A stretch of DNA of 64,000 nucleotides from an uncultured Paracoccaceae bacterium (lineage in GTDB: Bacteria > Pseudomonadota > Alphaproteobacteria > Rhodobacterales > Rhodobacteraceae), in NCBI GenBank assembly GCA_947492585.1, contig CANLND010000002.1, forward strand, positions 124,001-188,000. Reading direction: 5' to 3'. How positions within the stretch are numbered: the stretch's first letter is position 1; each line of letters opens with the position of its first letter. A program made the translations under genes and the position numbers. The notes below the pieces were generated by a model, which had not been told where the DNA came from, ran no database searches, and saw nothing but the letters and a program-made list of their open reading frames with translations. Shown piece after piece: positions 10,001-17,199 of this stretch.

Positions 10001-10146
10001 CGCGTTACTTTTGCCAGATAAATGTTGCCAGCAAGCTGGCGTTTGTTTTCAGATTCAAAGTCGAACTCTTCAACTTTGTTTCCGTCGACCACCACAACGC
10101 GGGTTTCTTCCGCGTGGGTGGCATCGATAAGCATCTTCTTTGCCAT
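7003..10146 (-). CDS. rne: Ribonuclease E
   Basis: The central endoribonuclease of mRNA decay and rRNA/tRNA maturation and scaffold of the degradosome; 1047 residues from the ATG at 10146 (M-A-K-K-M-L-I-D), the usual start, rather than the longer frame. The S1 domain begins at about residue 38 (G-N-I-Y-L-A-K-V) and is split by an acidic, Ala/Glu/Asp-rich insertion from about 105 to 385, then resumes at R-Y-K-I-Q-E-V-I-K-V. The catalytic DNase I-like part shows V-A-I-D-V-N-S-G and L-I-V-I-D-F-I-D-M with the metal-binding aspartates, and the Zn-link is P-C-H-H-C-H-G-T-G. The C-terminal part is disordered with two Arg/Lys-rich patches and ends K-R-R-G-W-W-S-K. A long 5' leader is likely. Confidence 0.97.
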   Translation of the reverse strand: MAKKMLIDATHAEETRVVVVDGNKVEEFDFESENKRQLAGNIYLAKVTRVEPSLQAAFVDYGGNRHGFLAFSEIHPDYYQIPVADREALMEEERAYAEAMRARDEEEDNKSSRPRRKSRGGKTRGAKAAAIETVASEAAAEVVTGTDAQPGVETADAGATAPAAGEISGMETIDLTDEASQDMAIAEVPESGETKGRGKRPSKDVAEDAPAEDAAAVEVAEAETVVETAAAPESADDVQTAAVTDYVEAVEVTDADAPVADAETAEPQATEGDDTPEGPSTIAAASDENDAVVSTEVPAEETPSEAPAAPDDAVAEEAAAPAEAETPASDTQAEDAAVDAPAQNDSAANDDDADEETPVKRSDATSKDDSIESVADEDDSEDIRPARKPRPRRYKIQEVIKVRQVLLVQVVKEERGNKGAALTTYLSLAGRYCVLMPNTARGGGISRKITNVADRKKLKEIATELDVPQGAGLIVRTAGAKRTKAEIKRDYEYLQRLWEQIRELTLKSIAPAKIYEEGDLIKRSIRDLYNREIDEVLVEGERGYRIAKDFMKMIMPSHAKNVKNYHDQMPLFARYQVESYLGGMFNPTVQLKSGGYIVIGVTEALVAIDVNSGRATKEGSIEDTATKTNLEAAEEVARQLRLRDLAGLIVIDFIDMDERKNNAAVEKRMKDKLKTDRARIQVGRISGFGLMEMSRQRLRPGMIEATTQPCHHCHGTGLIRSDDNMALAILRQIEEEGTRGKSREVLVRCPVSIANFLMNQKREHIAQIEARYGLSVRVEGDVHLVSPDFTIEKFKTASRNVTVIEAPVVSVDTSIMAEVDAEDADVIEGEAVDVTAAPEPDATEAEDETKPKRKRRRRRRRKSGGDEQSPAETQGGEANSESDVAADAAASDAPEGGADVDAEAAPKEEKKRRTRSRSRRRGKDNDQEKPAEVDAPVDAPVADAPAEADASAAAPEPAVEVAEAVSVETVAVVETPPAAAPVSEEPVQVEAPAEAVVEPAEVAAEPAPVAPVPEPEITQAVEVEADVAVAEKPAEPAKPKRRGWWSK

Positions 10147-10794
10147 GTGTCCTTGATGCACCTGCCCCGTGCAATTGATCGCCACCTGTTGCCAGGCGGA
10201 TGCGTTAATTTGGGGTGATGTCTTGTCTGGGCGATGTGAGACGGCGGCGTTGCAAAAAGACCAGCCCGGGCGCCAATTGGTGTGCCCAGCTCCTTTGCCT
10301 CAATGCTCTTTACGTGCGCGCGCGTCATCGCGTTGCTTCTCCGACAGGTGGGTTAATCCGCGCCCTGCCCTTTTTATTATCCTGCGCCGACGGATCGGAT
10401 CAGGCACTATACTGTTCCGCACTGCGGAACTTATCAATCTGCTTGGCTTTCTCGGCTGAGGCCGGACAAAAGCCCGAAGCAGCGAATCTCTCGTATCGGG
10501 GCGTTCCCTAAAGGCCGCGCCCGGTTCCACAAGCATACGACCTGTGGATAGGTAATTACAATGGCCATCTTTCAGCAAACAAACGGATACATGTTCGCGC
10601 TAAACTAAATCCCTACCAACGCTCAGGGAAACTCCCCAAACGCCTGCCCGGCACGGCTCCAGAACCATTGCACGCATCTTGTCACTTGCCGAGTGGCAAC
10701 ACACGTGATGCATATGCTCTCTGTTGCAAATCGATGTTAATATTTTCTAAAGACTGGCGGCGCGCGCGCTTATTTCACGCCTTCGCAAACGACA
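10147..10794. other. Gap of about 650 bases upstream of rne; no gene supported
   Basis: No frame here has coding character: the open frames on either strand (for example 10215-10511 plus, 10300-10578 minus) lack a ribosome site and show no recognisable motif. The part next to rne probably holds its promoter and a long untranslated leader, since rne leaders are long and autoregulatory in other bacteria; that is inference. A GC-rich inverted repeat lies near 10262-10290 (GCCCGGGCGCC ... GTGCCCAGC). I found no tRNA and no recognisable small-RNA consensus. Confidence 0.5.
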
Positions 10795-10817
10795 CAGGGC
10801 CCCTATCTCGGGCCCTG
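10795..10817 (-). terminator. Hairpin after dctD
   Basis: CAGGGCCC (10795-10802) pairs perfectly with GGGCCCTG (10810-10817) around a 7-base loop, 20 bases past the dctD stop. There is no good T-tract on the minus strand, so termination strength is uncertain. Confidence 0.55.
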
Positions 10818-10836
10818 CGCCAGTAACAACATTCGA

Positions 10837-12177
10837 TCACGATGCCAGGTAATCTGATCGTTGCAGGCCATATTTGGCCATTTTCTCATTCAACGTCCGA
10901 CGCGGCAGACGCAATTCATCCATCACCTTGGCGATGGACCCTTTATGGCGGCGCATGGTGTTGTCGATCAACATGCGTTCAAAGGCCTCGACATATTCCT
11001 TGAGAGGTTTGCCTTCGGTGGTCATCACCGGCTGCATTTCTTCGTGATCTGACATCAATAGGGAGGCAATGCTGCCAGATCCGCGACGCGATTGCAGCAC
11101 GGCGCGCTCTGCGATGTTGATCAGCTGGCGCACGTTACCCGGCCAAGGCGCCTGCAACAATTGCGCCGCCTCCTGTGCGCTGACCTGTGGCGCATCACAA
11201 CCATATTCTTCGGAGAACTGCTCGCTCAATCGGGTGAACAGCGTCAGAATATCTTCGCCACGCTGACGCAGCGGCGGCACGGTGATGCGCAGCGCCGCCA
11301 GCCGGTAAAACAGATCCGGCCGCAGCACGTCTTCGCAGGTCTTACCCACTTCTTGCAGGTTGGAAATTGCTACGATGCGCGTTTCACCCGGAATGCCCTG
11401 TTCATTGATGACGCTCAGCAGTTTTGCCTGCGTCGTTTCGCTCAGCGCATCAACATCCTCCAGAACCAGCGTCCCCCCCCGTGCCTCTTCGACGGCGGGC
11501 AACATGCTGTCTTCGGGTTGCATAGGTCCAAACAGGCGCTTGGACAGCGCGTCCTCTTCCAACGCCGCACAAGAGATCAGCACAAACTTCTTACCCGCAC
11601 GACTGCCAACGGCGTGCAGCGCATGCGCCACCAAAGTCTTACCAGTGCCCGTTTCGCCATCGATCAGCACATGACCGTCGGCTTGCCCGAGATCCAAAAT
11701 ATCTTCGCGCAGACGATCCATCACCGGGCTGGACCCGATCAGCTTTTTCATGATCTGGCCACCATCAGACAGCTCACGGCGCAATGCCCGATTGTCGAGC
11801 GTCAGGCGGCGGGCATTGCTGGCCTTTTTTGCCAACTCAGACATACGGTCCGGGTTAAATGGTTTTTCAAGGAAATCAAACGCCCCCACACGCATGGCCT
11901 CAACCGCCATCGGCACGTCCCCGTGGCCAGTGATCATGATCACCGGAAGCGCGCTGTCTGATCCCATCAGTTTCTTCAGAAACTGCATACCGTCGATGCC
12001 TGGCATCTTGATGTCGGAAATCACAATGCCCGGATACTCTGGCCCCAATACCTTCAACGCCTCTTCGGCGCTGGCAAAAGTTTCAGTGTCATAGCCCGAC
12101 AAAGCCAGCCATTGGCTGATCGACTGGCGCATATCCTTTTCGTCATCGACGATCGCGATTTTCATGGCCTGTGCCAT
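10837..12177 (-). CDS. dctD: DctD-type response regulator lacking the GAFTGA loop
   Basis: A 446-residue regulator with receiver domain (phospho-acceptor D55, K105), an AAA+ domain with Walker A G-E-T-G-T-G-K-T (174-181), and a C-terminal Fis-type helix-turn-helix (R-H-K-G-S-I-A-K-V-M to L-P-R-R-T-L-N-E-K). Family members activate sigma-54 promoters for C4-dicarboxylate uptake. Here the segment after L-F-G (215-217) is P-M-Q-P-E-D-S-M-L-P and the sigma-54-contacting G-A-F-T-G-A is absent; Walker B reads G-G-T-L-V-L-E-D instead of the usual F-L-D-E. The arginine-finger region R-P-D-L-F-Y-R-L is kept. The ATG at 12177 has AAGGAA upstream. It follows dctB by 26 bases. No transporter is adjacent, so the dct assignment is by similarity. 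Confidence 0.88.
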   Translation of the reverse strand: MAQAMKIAIVDDEKDMRQSISQWLALSGYDTETFASAEEALKVLGPEYPGIVISDIKMPGIDGMQFLKKLMGSDSALPVIMITGHGDVPMAVEAMRVGAFDFLEKPFNPDRMSELAKKASNARRLTLDNRALRRELSDGGQIMKKLIGSSPVMDRLREDILDLGQADGHVLIDGETGTGKTLVAHALHAVGSRAGKKFVLISCAALEEDALSKRLFGPMQPEDSMLPAVEEARGGTLVLEDVDALSETTQAKLLSVINEQGIPGETRIVAISNLQEVGKTCEDVLRPDLFYRLAALRITVPPLRQRGEDILTLFTRLSEQFSEEYGCDAPQVSAQEAAQLLQAPWPGNVRQLINIAERAVLQSRRGSGSIASLLMSDHEEMQPVMTTEGKPLKEYVEAFERMLIDNTMRRHKGSIAKVMDELRLPRRTLNEKMAKYGLQRSDYLAS

Positions 12178-12203
12178 TCGCGTTCCTTTCTGTCTGACGC
12201 TGC

Positions 12204-13988
12204 CTATTCGGCAGCTTCGACGCCGTCCACAAGGATCGGCAATTGCATTTCAAACACAGCCCCACCGTTCTGCCCGTTGCGTGCGGTCAGGCGTCCCCCT
12301 AGGTCGTTCACGATCCCCGAGGAGATGGCAAGCCCCAGCCCAACACCGTCCCCGGCTTGTTTGGTGGTGTAAAACGGTTCAAACAGGTTATCCAAATCCG
12401 TGATCCCAGTGCCATTGTCCCGCACCGCCAACGTGGCGGTTTCCCCCGCCGCAAGGATGATTTCCACTTCGGGATCCGAGACCGTTTTGGTGGCATCCAG
12501 CGCGTTGCGGAACAGGTTCACCATCACCTGTTCAATCCGCATCTGATCGCCCATCACAAACACCGGTTCTTCGGGCAGGATGCGCGTAATTTTCACATGC
12601 CGCTGACGCAGCTGCGGCTCCATCATCGACAGCGATGAGGCCAGCGCATCGCCCAAGTTTACAGGGCTGAACGTGTCGCCGCCCTTGCGCGCATAAGATT
12701 TCAGCTGCCGGGTGATCGCGCCCATCCGCTCAAGCAGATCATCAATACGGGCAAAGGACGACAGCGCCTCGTCCGGGCGGTTCCGGTTGAGCAAAAGCCG
12801 CGCGCCAGCCAAATAGGTTTTCATCGCGGCCAAAGGCTGGTTCAGTTCATGACTAACGGCGGCCGACATCTCCCCAAGCGCGGCCAGTTTGGAGCTTTGA
12901 GCAAGGCTTTGTTCAGCCACTTCCAGGCTCATTTGCATGCGCTCACGCTCGGCAATTTCCCGCTGTAGACGTGTATTCAATACGCGAAGCTCTGCCGACT
13001 CGCGCTGGAACAATGCCATGCGCAGCGCCGTTTTCCGGCTAAGGGCATAAAACGCCAGAGCCAACAGGATGGCGAATCCCATGATTTCAAGCGCCAGCAC
13101 CGTGTTCACCTTTTCGCGGATCGACGAATAGGTCGTATAAGACGTCATCCGCCAGCCTTGAAACGGGATGCGCGTTTCCAGACGCATCACCGCCTCCCCC
13201 TGCAAATAGGCATCGGGGGGCAAGACGGTCCAATCCGCGGTGGCGCGAATAGCGCGCTGGATCGCCCCTTCCGGTGTTTGCTGCTTAAGCGCTTCTTCTT
13301 CTAACAACCCGCGCCAGCGCGATTCCGTTGCCAGAATGATGTTACCTTCGCTGTCGGTCACCATCACGGCATCAGAGATGCCCGCCCAAGCGCGTTCAAA
13401 TTTCTGTAGATCGACCTCAACCACAATGGTGCCCAGCACACCCGACGAATCAACCATGCGGCGCGAGTAGGTAAACCGATACCCGGCCACTTCGCGCGGA
13501 ATCGTCGAAAACACAGTGGATTTGGACCGCACGGCATCAATGAAATAAGGGGCACTACGATGGCTTGCCCCCATGCGATTGCGGTCCGTCGCGGCGACCG
13601 TTCGCCCATCCCGATCCAGCAACATGATCGAGGCTGCTCCGATCTCATCCACAAATGAGATGAGCCGCTGTGTCGAAAGCGAAAAATCGTTGGATTGGAG
13701 GGCCGAAATCAAGGCCTGATCTCGCGACAAGAGCTGTGGCACCACGGCATGGCGCCGCAGTTCGCTCACCAGGTTCCCGGAATACAGCGCCAAACGCAGT
13801 TCAGCCCGATTGCGGGTGGTTTCAGTGAACCGGTCCGTCAAACTGCGATTGGTGACCCAGATGGTCACAGCGCCAATCAGCAGTACAAGAACAACAGCCA
13901 GTCGCACACGCCACGAAATGGCGCGTGATCTGTGGCGCGCCGCGAAAAGTCTCCGCGAGGCGCTGCTATTTTTACGTGGTGCAGTCAT
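12204..13988 (-). CDS. dctB: DctB-type sensor histidine kinase
   Basis: A 594-residue membrane kinase. Helix 1 (about 30-47) and helix 2 (about 298-318) enclose a periplasmic region of about 250 residues of the double-Cache type seen in C4-dicarboxylate sensors. A coiled-coil (E-S-A-E-L-R-V-L-N-T to M-Q-M-S-L-E-V-A-E-Q) leads to the HisKA helix with H380 in A-V-S-H-E-L-N-Q-P-L, and the HATPase domain has N-L-F-R-N-A-L-D-A, D-N-G-T-G-I and G-V-G-L-G-L-A-I. I chose the ATG at 13988 over a GTG three bases upstream. It forms an operon with the dctD-like gene. The ligand is presumed succinate, malate or fumarate from family knowledge; the partner regulator is atypical. Confidence 0.9.
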   Translation of the reverse strand: MTAPRKNSSASRRLFAARHRSRAISWRVRLAVVLVLLIGAVTIWVTNRSLTDRFTETTRNRAELRLALYSGNLVSELRRHAVVPQLLSRDQALISALQSNDFSLSTQRLISFVDEIGAASIMLLDRDGRTVAATDRNRMGASHRSAPYFIDAVRSKSTVFSTIPREVAGYRFTYSRRMVDSSGVLGTIVVEVDLQKFERAWAGISDAVMVTDSEGNIILATESRWRGLLEEEALKQQTPEGAIQRAIRATADWTVLPPDAYLQGEAVMRLETRIPFQGWRMTSYTTYSSIREKVNTVLALEIMGFAILLALAFYALSRKTALRMALFQRESAELRVLNTRLQREIAERERMQMSLEVAEQSLAQSSKLAALGEMSAAVSHELNQPLAAMKTYLAGARLLLNRNRPDEALSSFARIDDLLERMGAITRQLKSYARKGGDTFSPVNLGDALASSLSMMEPQLRQRHVKITRILPEEPVFVMGDQMRIEQVMVNLFRNALDATKTVSDPEVEIILAAGETATLAVRDNGTGITDLDNLFEPFYTTKQAGDGVGLGLAISSGIVNDLGGRLTARNGQNGGAVFEMQLPILVDGVEAAE

Positions 13989-14024
13989 CACGGCAGTTTA
14001 GAACCGCGGCGACCGCTTCACAAG

Positions 14025-14693
14025 TCACGCAGAGGTGACCATTCCGGCCAGTGCGCGAAACATTGCTGTGCCATCCGTACCGCCATGGCCCTCATCCGAG
14101 GCGCGTTCCGGGTGTGGCATCATTCCAAGCACACGACGATTTTCGGACAGGATTCCGGCGATGTCTGCAACTGATCCGTTGGGATTGTCGACATAGCTGA
14201 ACGCCACGCGGTCCTGATCTTTCAGCGCCGCGACGGTTTCCGCATCGGCGAAATAGTTGCCATCATGGTGGGCAATTGGAACCCCAATCACATCACCAGC
14301 ACTATATCCGTCGGTAAAGACGCTATTTGCGGTCTCAACTTTCAGATCAACCGTACGGCAGATGTATTTCAGACCAGCATTGCGCAGCAGTGCACCCGGC
14401 AAAATCCCCGTTTCGGTGAGGATTTGAAAACCATTACACACGCCCAGCGCATAGCCGCCACGATGAGCGTGTTCCACAACGGCCTTGCAGATCGGCGACT
14501 GCGCTGCAATCGCACCACACCGCAGGTAGTCACCGTATGAAAATCCACCTGGAACGCCAACAATGTCGACACCTTCGGGCAGCGCGCTGTCCTTGTGCCA
14601 CACCATCGAAACATCAAAGCCCGCCTGCTCAAACGCTACCGCCAGATCACGGTCGCAGTTTGAACCCGGGAAAACAACAACCGCCGCCTTCAT
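14025..14693 (-). CDS. purQ: Phosphoribosylformylglycinamidine synthase subunit PurQ
   Basis: The glutaminase subunit of the three-part FGAM synthase (PurL-PurQ-PurS), making ammonia from glutamine for step four of purine synthesis. At 222 residues it has the class I glutamine amidotransferase triad: nucleophile cysteine in G-V-C-N-G-F-Q (about residue 87) and the terminal H-P-E (M-M-P-H-P-E-R). The start [14 protein letters not shown] is typical of PurQ; the ATG overlaps the purS stop by one base (TGATG), while the GTG one codon earlier is less likely. Encoded with purS; purL is not in this window. Confidence 0.97.
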   Translation of the reverse strand: MKAAVVVFPGSNCDRDLAVAFEQAGFDVSMVWHKDSALPEGVDIVGVPGGFSYGDYLRCGAIAAQSPICKAVVEHAHRGGYALGVCNGFQILTETGILPGALLRNAGLKYICRTVDLKVETANSVFTDGYSAGDVIGVPIAHHDGNYFADAETVAALKDQDRVAFSYVDNPNGSVADIAGILSENRRVLGMMPHPERASDEGHGGTDGTAMFRALAGMVTSA

Positions 14694-14923
14694 CACAGCA
14701 GCTCGACGCTGTAGGATTCGATCACGGTATTGGCCAGCAGCTTTTCACACATCTCAGTGACGTCTGCTTCTGTGGCGTCTGCGGCCAGATCCAGATCAAT
14801 CACCTTGCCCTGACGCACACCCTCGACCTTATCAAATCCCAAGGCGCCCAGCGCATGGCGTACAGCCTCACCCTGTGGATCCAGAACCCCGTTCTTCAGC
14901 ATCACATGCACCCGTGCCTTCAT
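14693..14923 (-). CDS. purS: Phosphoribosylformylglycinamidine synthase subunit PurS
   Basis: The small structural subunit of FGAM synthase. It is 76 residues from [10 protein letters not shown], the normal family start and length; the upstream open frame is a non-coding extension. Conserved PurS features include [10 protein letters not shown] and the C-terminal strand V-I-E-S-Y-S-V-E. PurS dimers bridge PurL and PurQ. The stop is shared with the purQ ATG. A gap of 128 bases separates it from purC, which is probably part of the same transcription unit. Confidence 0.97.
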   Translation of the reverse strand: MKARVHVMLKNGVLDPQGEAVRHALGALGFDKVEGVRQGKVIDLDLAADATEADVTEMCEKLLANTVIESYSVELL

Positions 14924-15051
14924 TGCATCTTCCTTCAGGTTGCGGTTGTCATCTACCGGAGCCGTCAGTTGTCTTTCAACCAAACGCGCTCATTCATTTT
15001 GTCATATATACTCAAATCCCCGCGCACGATTGATCGCGGCAGGGAGAGAGA

Positions 15052-15813
15052 TTAATTCACCAGTGTTGGCTTGCTTGGGCTGGGCGGATTGTTCGGCATC
15101 ACACCCAAACGTCGCGCCACTTCACTATAAGCATCCGTCAGGCTGCCAAGATCGCGGCGGAACACATCTTTGTCCAGTTTTTGGCCGGTCTTGATATCCC
15201 ACAGGCGGCAGCTGTCTGGGCTGATCTCGTCGGCAACCACTAGGCGTTGGAAATCACCATCATAGACGCGGCCAATTTCGATTTTGAAATCAACCAGACG
15301 AATGCCAACGGCCAGCATTACTCCAGACAGGAAATCATTCACGCGCAGCGCAATCGACAAGATGTCATCCATATCTTGCTGACTGGCCCACCCAAAGGCG
15401 GCAATGTGCTCTTCCGATACAAGGGGATCCCCCAGCGCATCATCCTTATAGCAATATTCCACCACGGGGCGTGGCAACTGGGTGCCTTCGTCCAGCCCCA
15501 AACGTTTGCACAGGGATCCTGCTGCGTAGTTGCGTACAATGATTTCCAGCGGCACAATTTCGCAGGAACGTACAAGCTGTTCCCGCATGTTAATCCGCTT
15601 GAGGAAATGAGTCGGCACGCCGATCTGGCCCAGACCCAGCATGAAAAATTCGCTCATCAGATTGTTCAGAACGCCCTTACCTTCGATCACATCCCGCTTT
15701 TCGGCGTTGAACGCGGTGGCATCGTCCTTGAAGTACTGCACGATTGTCCCGGGTTCGGGCCCTTCGTACAATGTCTTTGCTTTACCTTCATAAATTTTGG
15801 TGCGACGTGCCAT
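15052..15813 (-). CDS. purC: Phosphoribosylaminoimidazole-succinocarboxamide synthase
   Basis: PurC (SAICAR synthetase) joins CAIR with aspartate using ATP. The 253-residue length fits. Motifs are [11 protein letters not shown] near the N-terminus (ATP-binding loop), [14 protein letters not shown] and V-D-F-K-I-E-I-G, with [12 protein letters not shown] after it. The ATG at 15813 has AAAGG upstream; the in-frame extension further upstream has no similarity to PurC. It is the first gene of the purC-purS-purQ set and is divergent from the DUF1476 gene. Confidence 0.98.
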   Translation of the reverse strand: MARRTKIYEGKAKTLYEGPEPGTIVQYFKDDATAFNAEKRDVIEGKGVLNNLMSEFFMLGLGQIGVPTHFLKRINMREQLVRSCEIVPLEIIVRNYAAGSLCKRLGLDEGTQLPRPVVEYCYKDDALGDPLVSEEHIAAFGWASQQDMDDILSIALRVNDFLSGVMLAVGIRLVDFKIEIGRVYDGDFQRLVVADEISPDSCRLWDIKTGQKLDKDVFRRDLGSLTDAYSEVARRLGVMPNNPPSPSKPTLVN

Positions 15814-16105
15814 GGACAGCCTTTCGGGGGTAAATAGCGGGAATCTGAACCCTGAGTGTGACGCCCTCTTAAGCCAAGCTCGCTTTGGCCGCAAGATTCC
15901 TGACACGCTGCGCGCGCTCCTCTTATGCCACTGGCAGCAAAAACATGACAGCAAGCGCTGGAAGATTGATAGCATTACCCTATTTTTCAGGCGTGTAGTG
16001 ACAACGACTGCCCTGTTCAGCGCCGATGTCGCGCTCCGCGGGCGATCTTATTTCCCGCCGCGCCACTGACGCTGATCTTAGCTTTGACAGAATGGAGCCC
16101 AGATC

Positions 16106-16426
16106 ATGACTATATTTGATGAGCGTGAAGCCGCATTTGAAAGCAAGTTCGTACATGACGAAGACCTAAAGTTCCGTGCCTTGGTCCGCTGTAACAAATT
16201 GCTGGGTCTCTGGGCGGCATCTCTTCTTGGAAAAAGCAAGAACGACTCGGAAAATTATTATATGTCAATTATTTCCGCAGACCTGTCCGCACCCGGTCAT
16301 GATGAAATACTGGCAAAACTGGCGCAAGACCTGCGCGACAAGGTGTCGTTGGAAGATATTCAGGCCAAATACGCTGAACTGCTCCCCGTGGCGATCGAAC
16401 AGGTCCAAAACGAACACCAACCATAA
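16106..16426 (+). CDS. DUF1476 protein (ATP synthase zeta-inhibitor family), copy 1
   Basis: A 106-residue helical protein. The N-terminal M-T-I-F-D-E-R-E-A-A-F-E-S-K-F and the following C-N-K-L-L-G-L-W-A-A match DUF1476, the family of the alphaproteobacterial F1Fo-ATPase zeta subunit, whose N-terminal helix blocks ATP hydrolysis by the F1 motor. Compared with the family pattern as I know it (A-R-R-N-K-L-L-G-L-W-A-A), this copy has V-R-C-N-K and a remodelled middle part, so it is a divergent member. The ATG has GGAG eight bases upstream. A second copy follows 240 bases later. No atp gene is close. It could be a true zeta subunit or a paralogue with a new partner. Confidence 0.88.
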   Translation: MTIFDEREAAFESKFVHDEDLKFRALVRCNKLLGLWAASLLGKSKNDSENYYMSIISADLSAPGHDEILAKLAQDLRDKVSLEDIQAKYAELLPVAIEQVQNEHQP

Positions 16427-16666
16427 GCGCGGGAGGGCAAACCGCGCCACGTTTCCGCCCAAAAAGTAAACTCGCGATTTACCCTCCCTTAACTCAATGA
16501 TTTGTTCACACACCTTTTCGACATATCAATCTTCGTAGACAAACGGTTGAGCTGGCAGAAGTTAGCCTCAGACCACAGCCCCGGTAAAACCACACGGCTC
16601 TATTCTGACTGATCTGATCCCGTTGTCGCGCTCCAAATCAAGATCGTATGTTTAAGAGGTGACCAA

Positions 16667-16984
16667 ATGAGACTACTGCAAGATCGCAAGCAAGCTCTGG
16701 AAAACAAATTCGCCCATGAGGCGGAATTGGAGTTCAAAACGGACGCGCGCCGTAACAAACTTCTGGGCTTGTGGGCCGCCAAAAAACTTGCCATTTCAGG
16801 CGACGCCGCCGAAGAATTCGCCGCCGAATATGTCAAAACGACGCTCAGCCCAACTCCACGACGTTGCGTAGTTGACAAAGCGACCCAGGATCTGATGGGC
16901 CACGTCAGCGCCGCTGAAATTCATAACAAGCTGACAGAATTAACCCCACACGCCCGTAAAGGCGTTCTGGAAACCACACGCTAA
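16667..16984 (+). CDS. DUF1476 protein (ATP synthase zeta-inhibitor family), copy 2
   Basis: A 105-residue paralogue of the preceding gene. It keeps K-F-A-H-E-A-E-L-E-F-K and the family core A-R-R-N-K-L-L-G-L-W-A-A, but its first residues are M-R-L-L-Q-D-R-K-Q-A-L-E-N rather than the usual F-D-(D/E)-R-E pattern in the inhibitory helix, and it carries an unusual P-T-P-R-R-C stretch in the middle. The ATG has AGAGGTGA upstream. The 240-base space between the copies and a separate ribosome site suggest independent expression. Loss of conserved acidic residues in the inhibitory helix may change or abolish ATPase inhibition; this is inference. Confidence 0.87.
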   Translation: MRLLQDRKQALENKFAHEAELEFKTDARRNKLLGLWAAKKLAISGDAAEEFAAEYVKTTLSPTPRRCVVDKATQDLMGHVSAAEIHNKLTELTPHARKGVLETTR

Positions 16985-17006
16985 ACCTCAATTTATCGTC
17001 ATTGTT

Positions 17007-17046
17007 CTGCCTGTCCACGCGCACCCAAAGTCGCAGGGACAGGCAG
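17007..17046 (+). terminator. Possible hairpin after the second DUF1476 gene
   Basis: CTGCCTGTCC (17007-17016) pairs perfectly with GGACAGGCAG (17037-17046) over a 20-base loop, just past the stop at 16984. There is no T-tract, so it may only be a processing or stability element. Confidence 0.4.
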
Positions 17047-17199
17047 GCAAACTATGGGACTTAAGGACAATTTTGCTTAGATGGAAGCGATTTACCTCCC
17101 CCCGAGATTAACGTATCCGCAAACCTCACAAGGCTAATATCTTGCATGATATTGCCATTTCGGCCCACATACAGGCTGAAGGCGCGTTGAGGGACTGAA

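Noticed and set aside
10215-10511. 98-residue plus-strand frame upstream of rne
   Set aside because: No ribosome site and no similarity; lies in the probable rne leader region.
11092-11961. 289-residue plus-strand frame inside dctD
   Set aside because: Antisense shadow; composition (many His, Gln, Arg) is typical of reverse-strand GC-rich frames.
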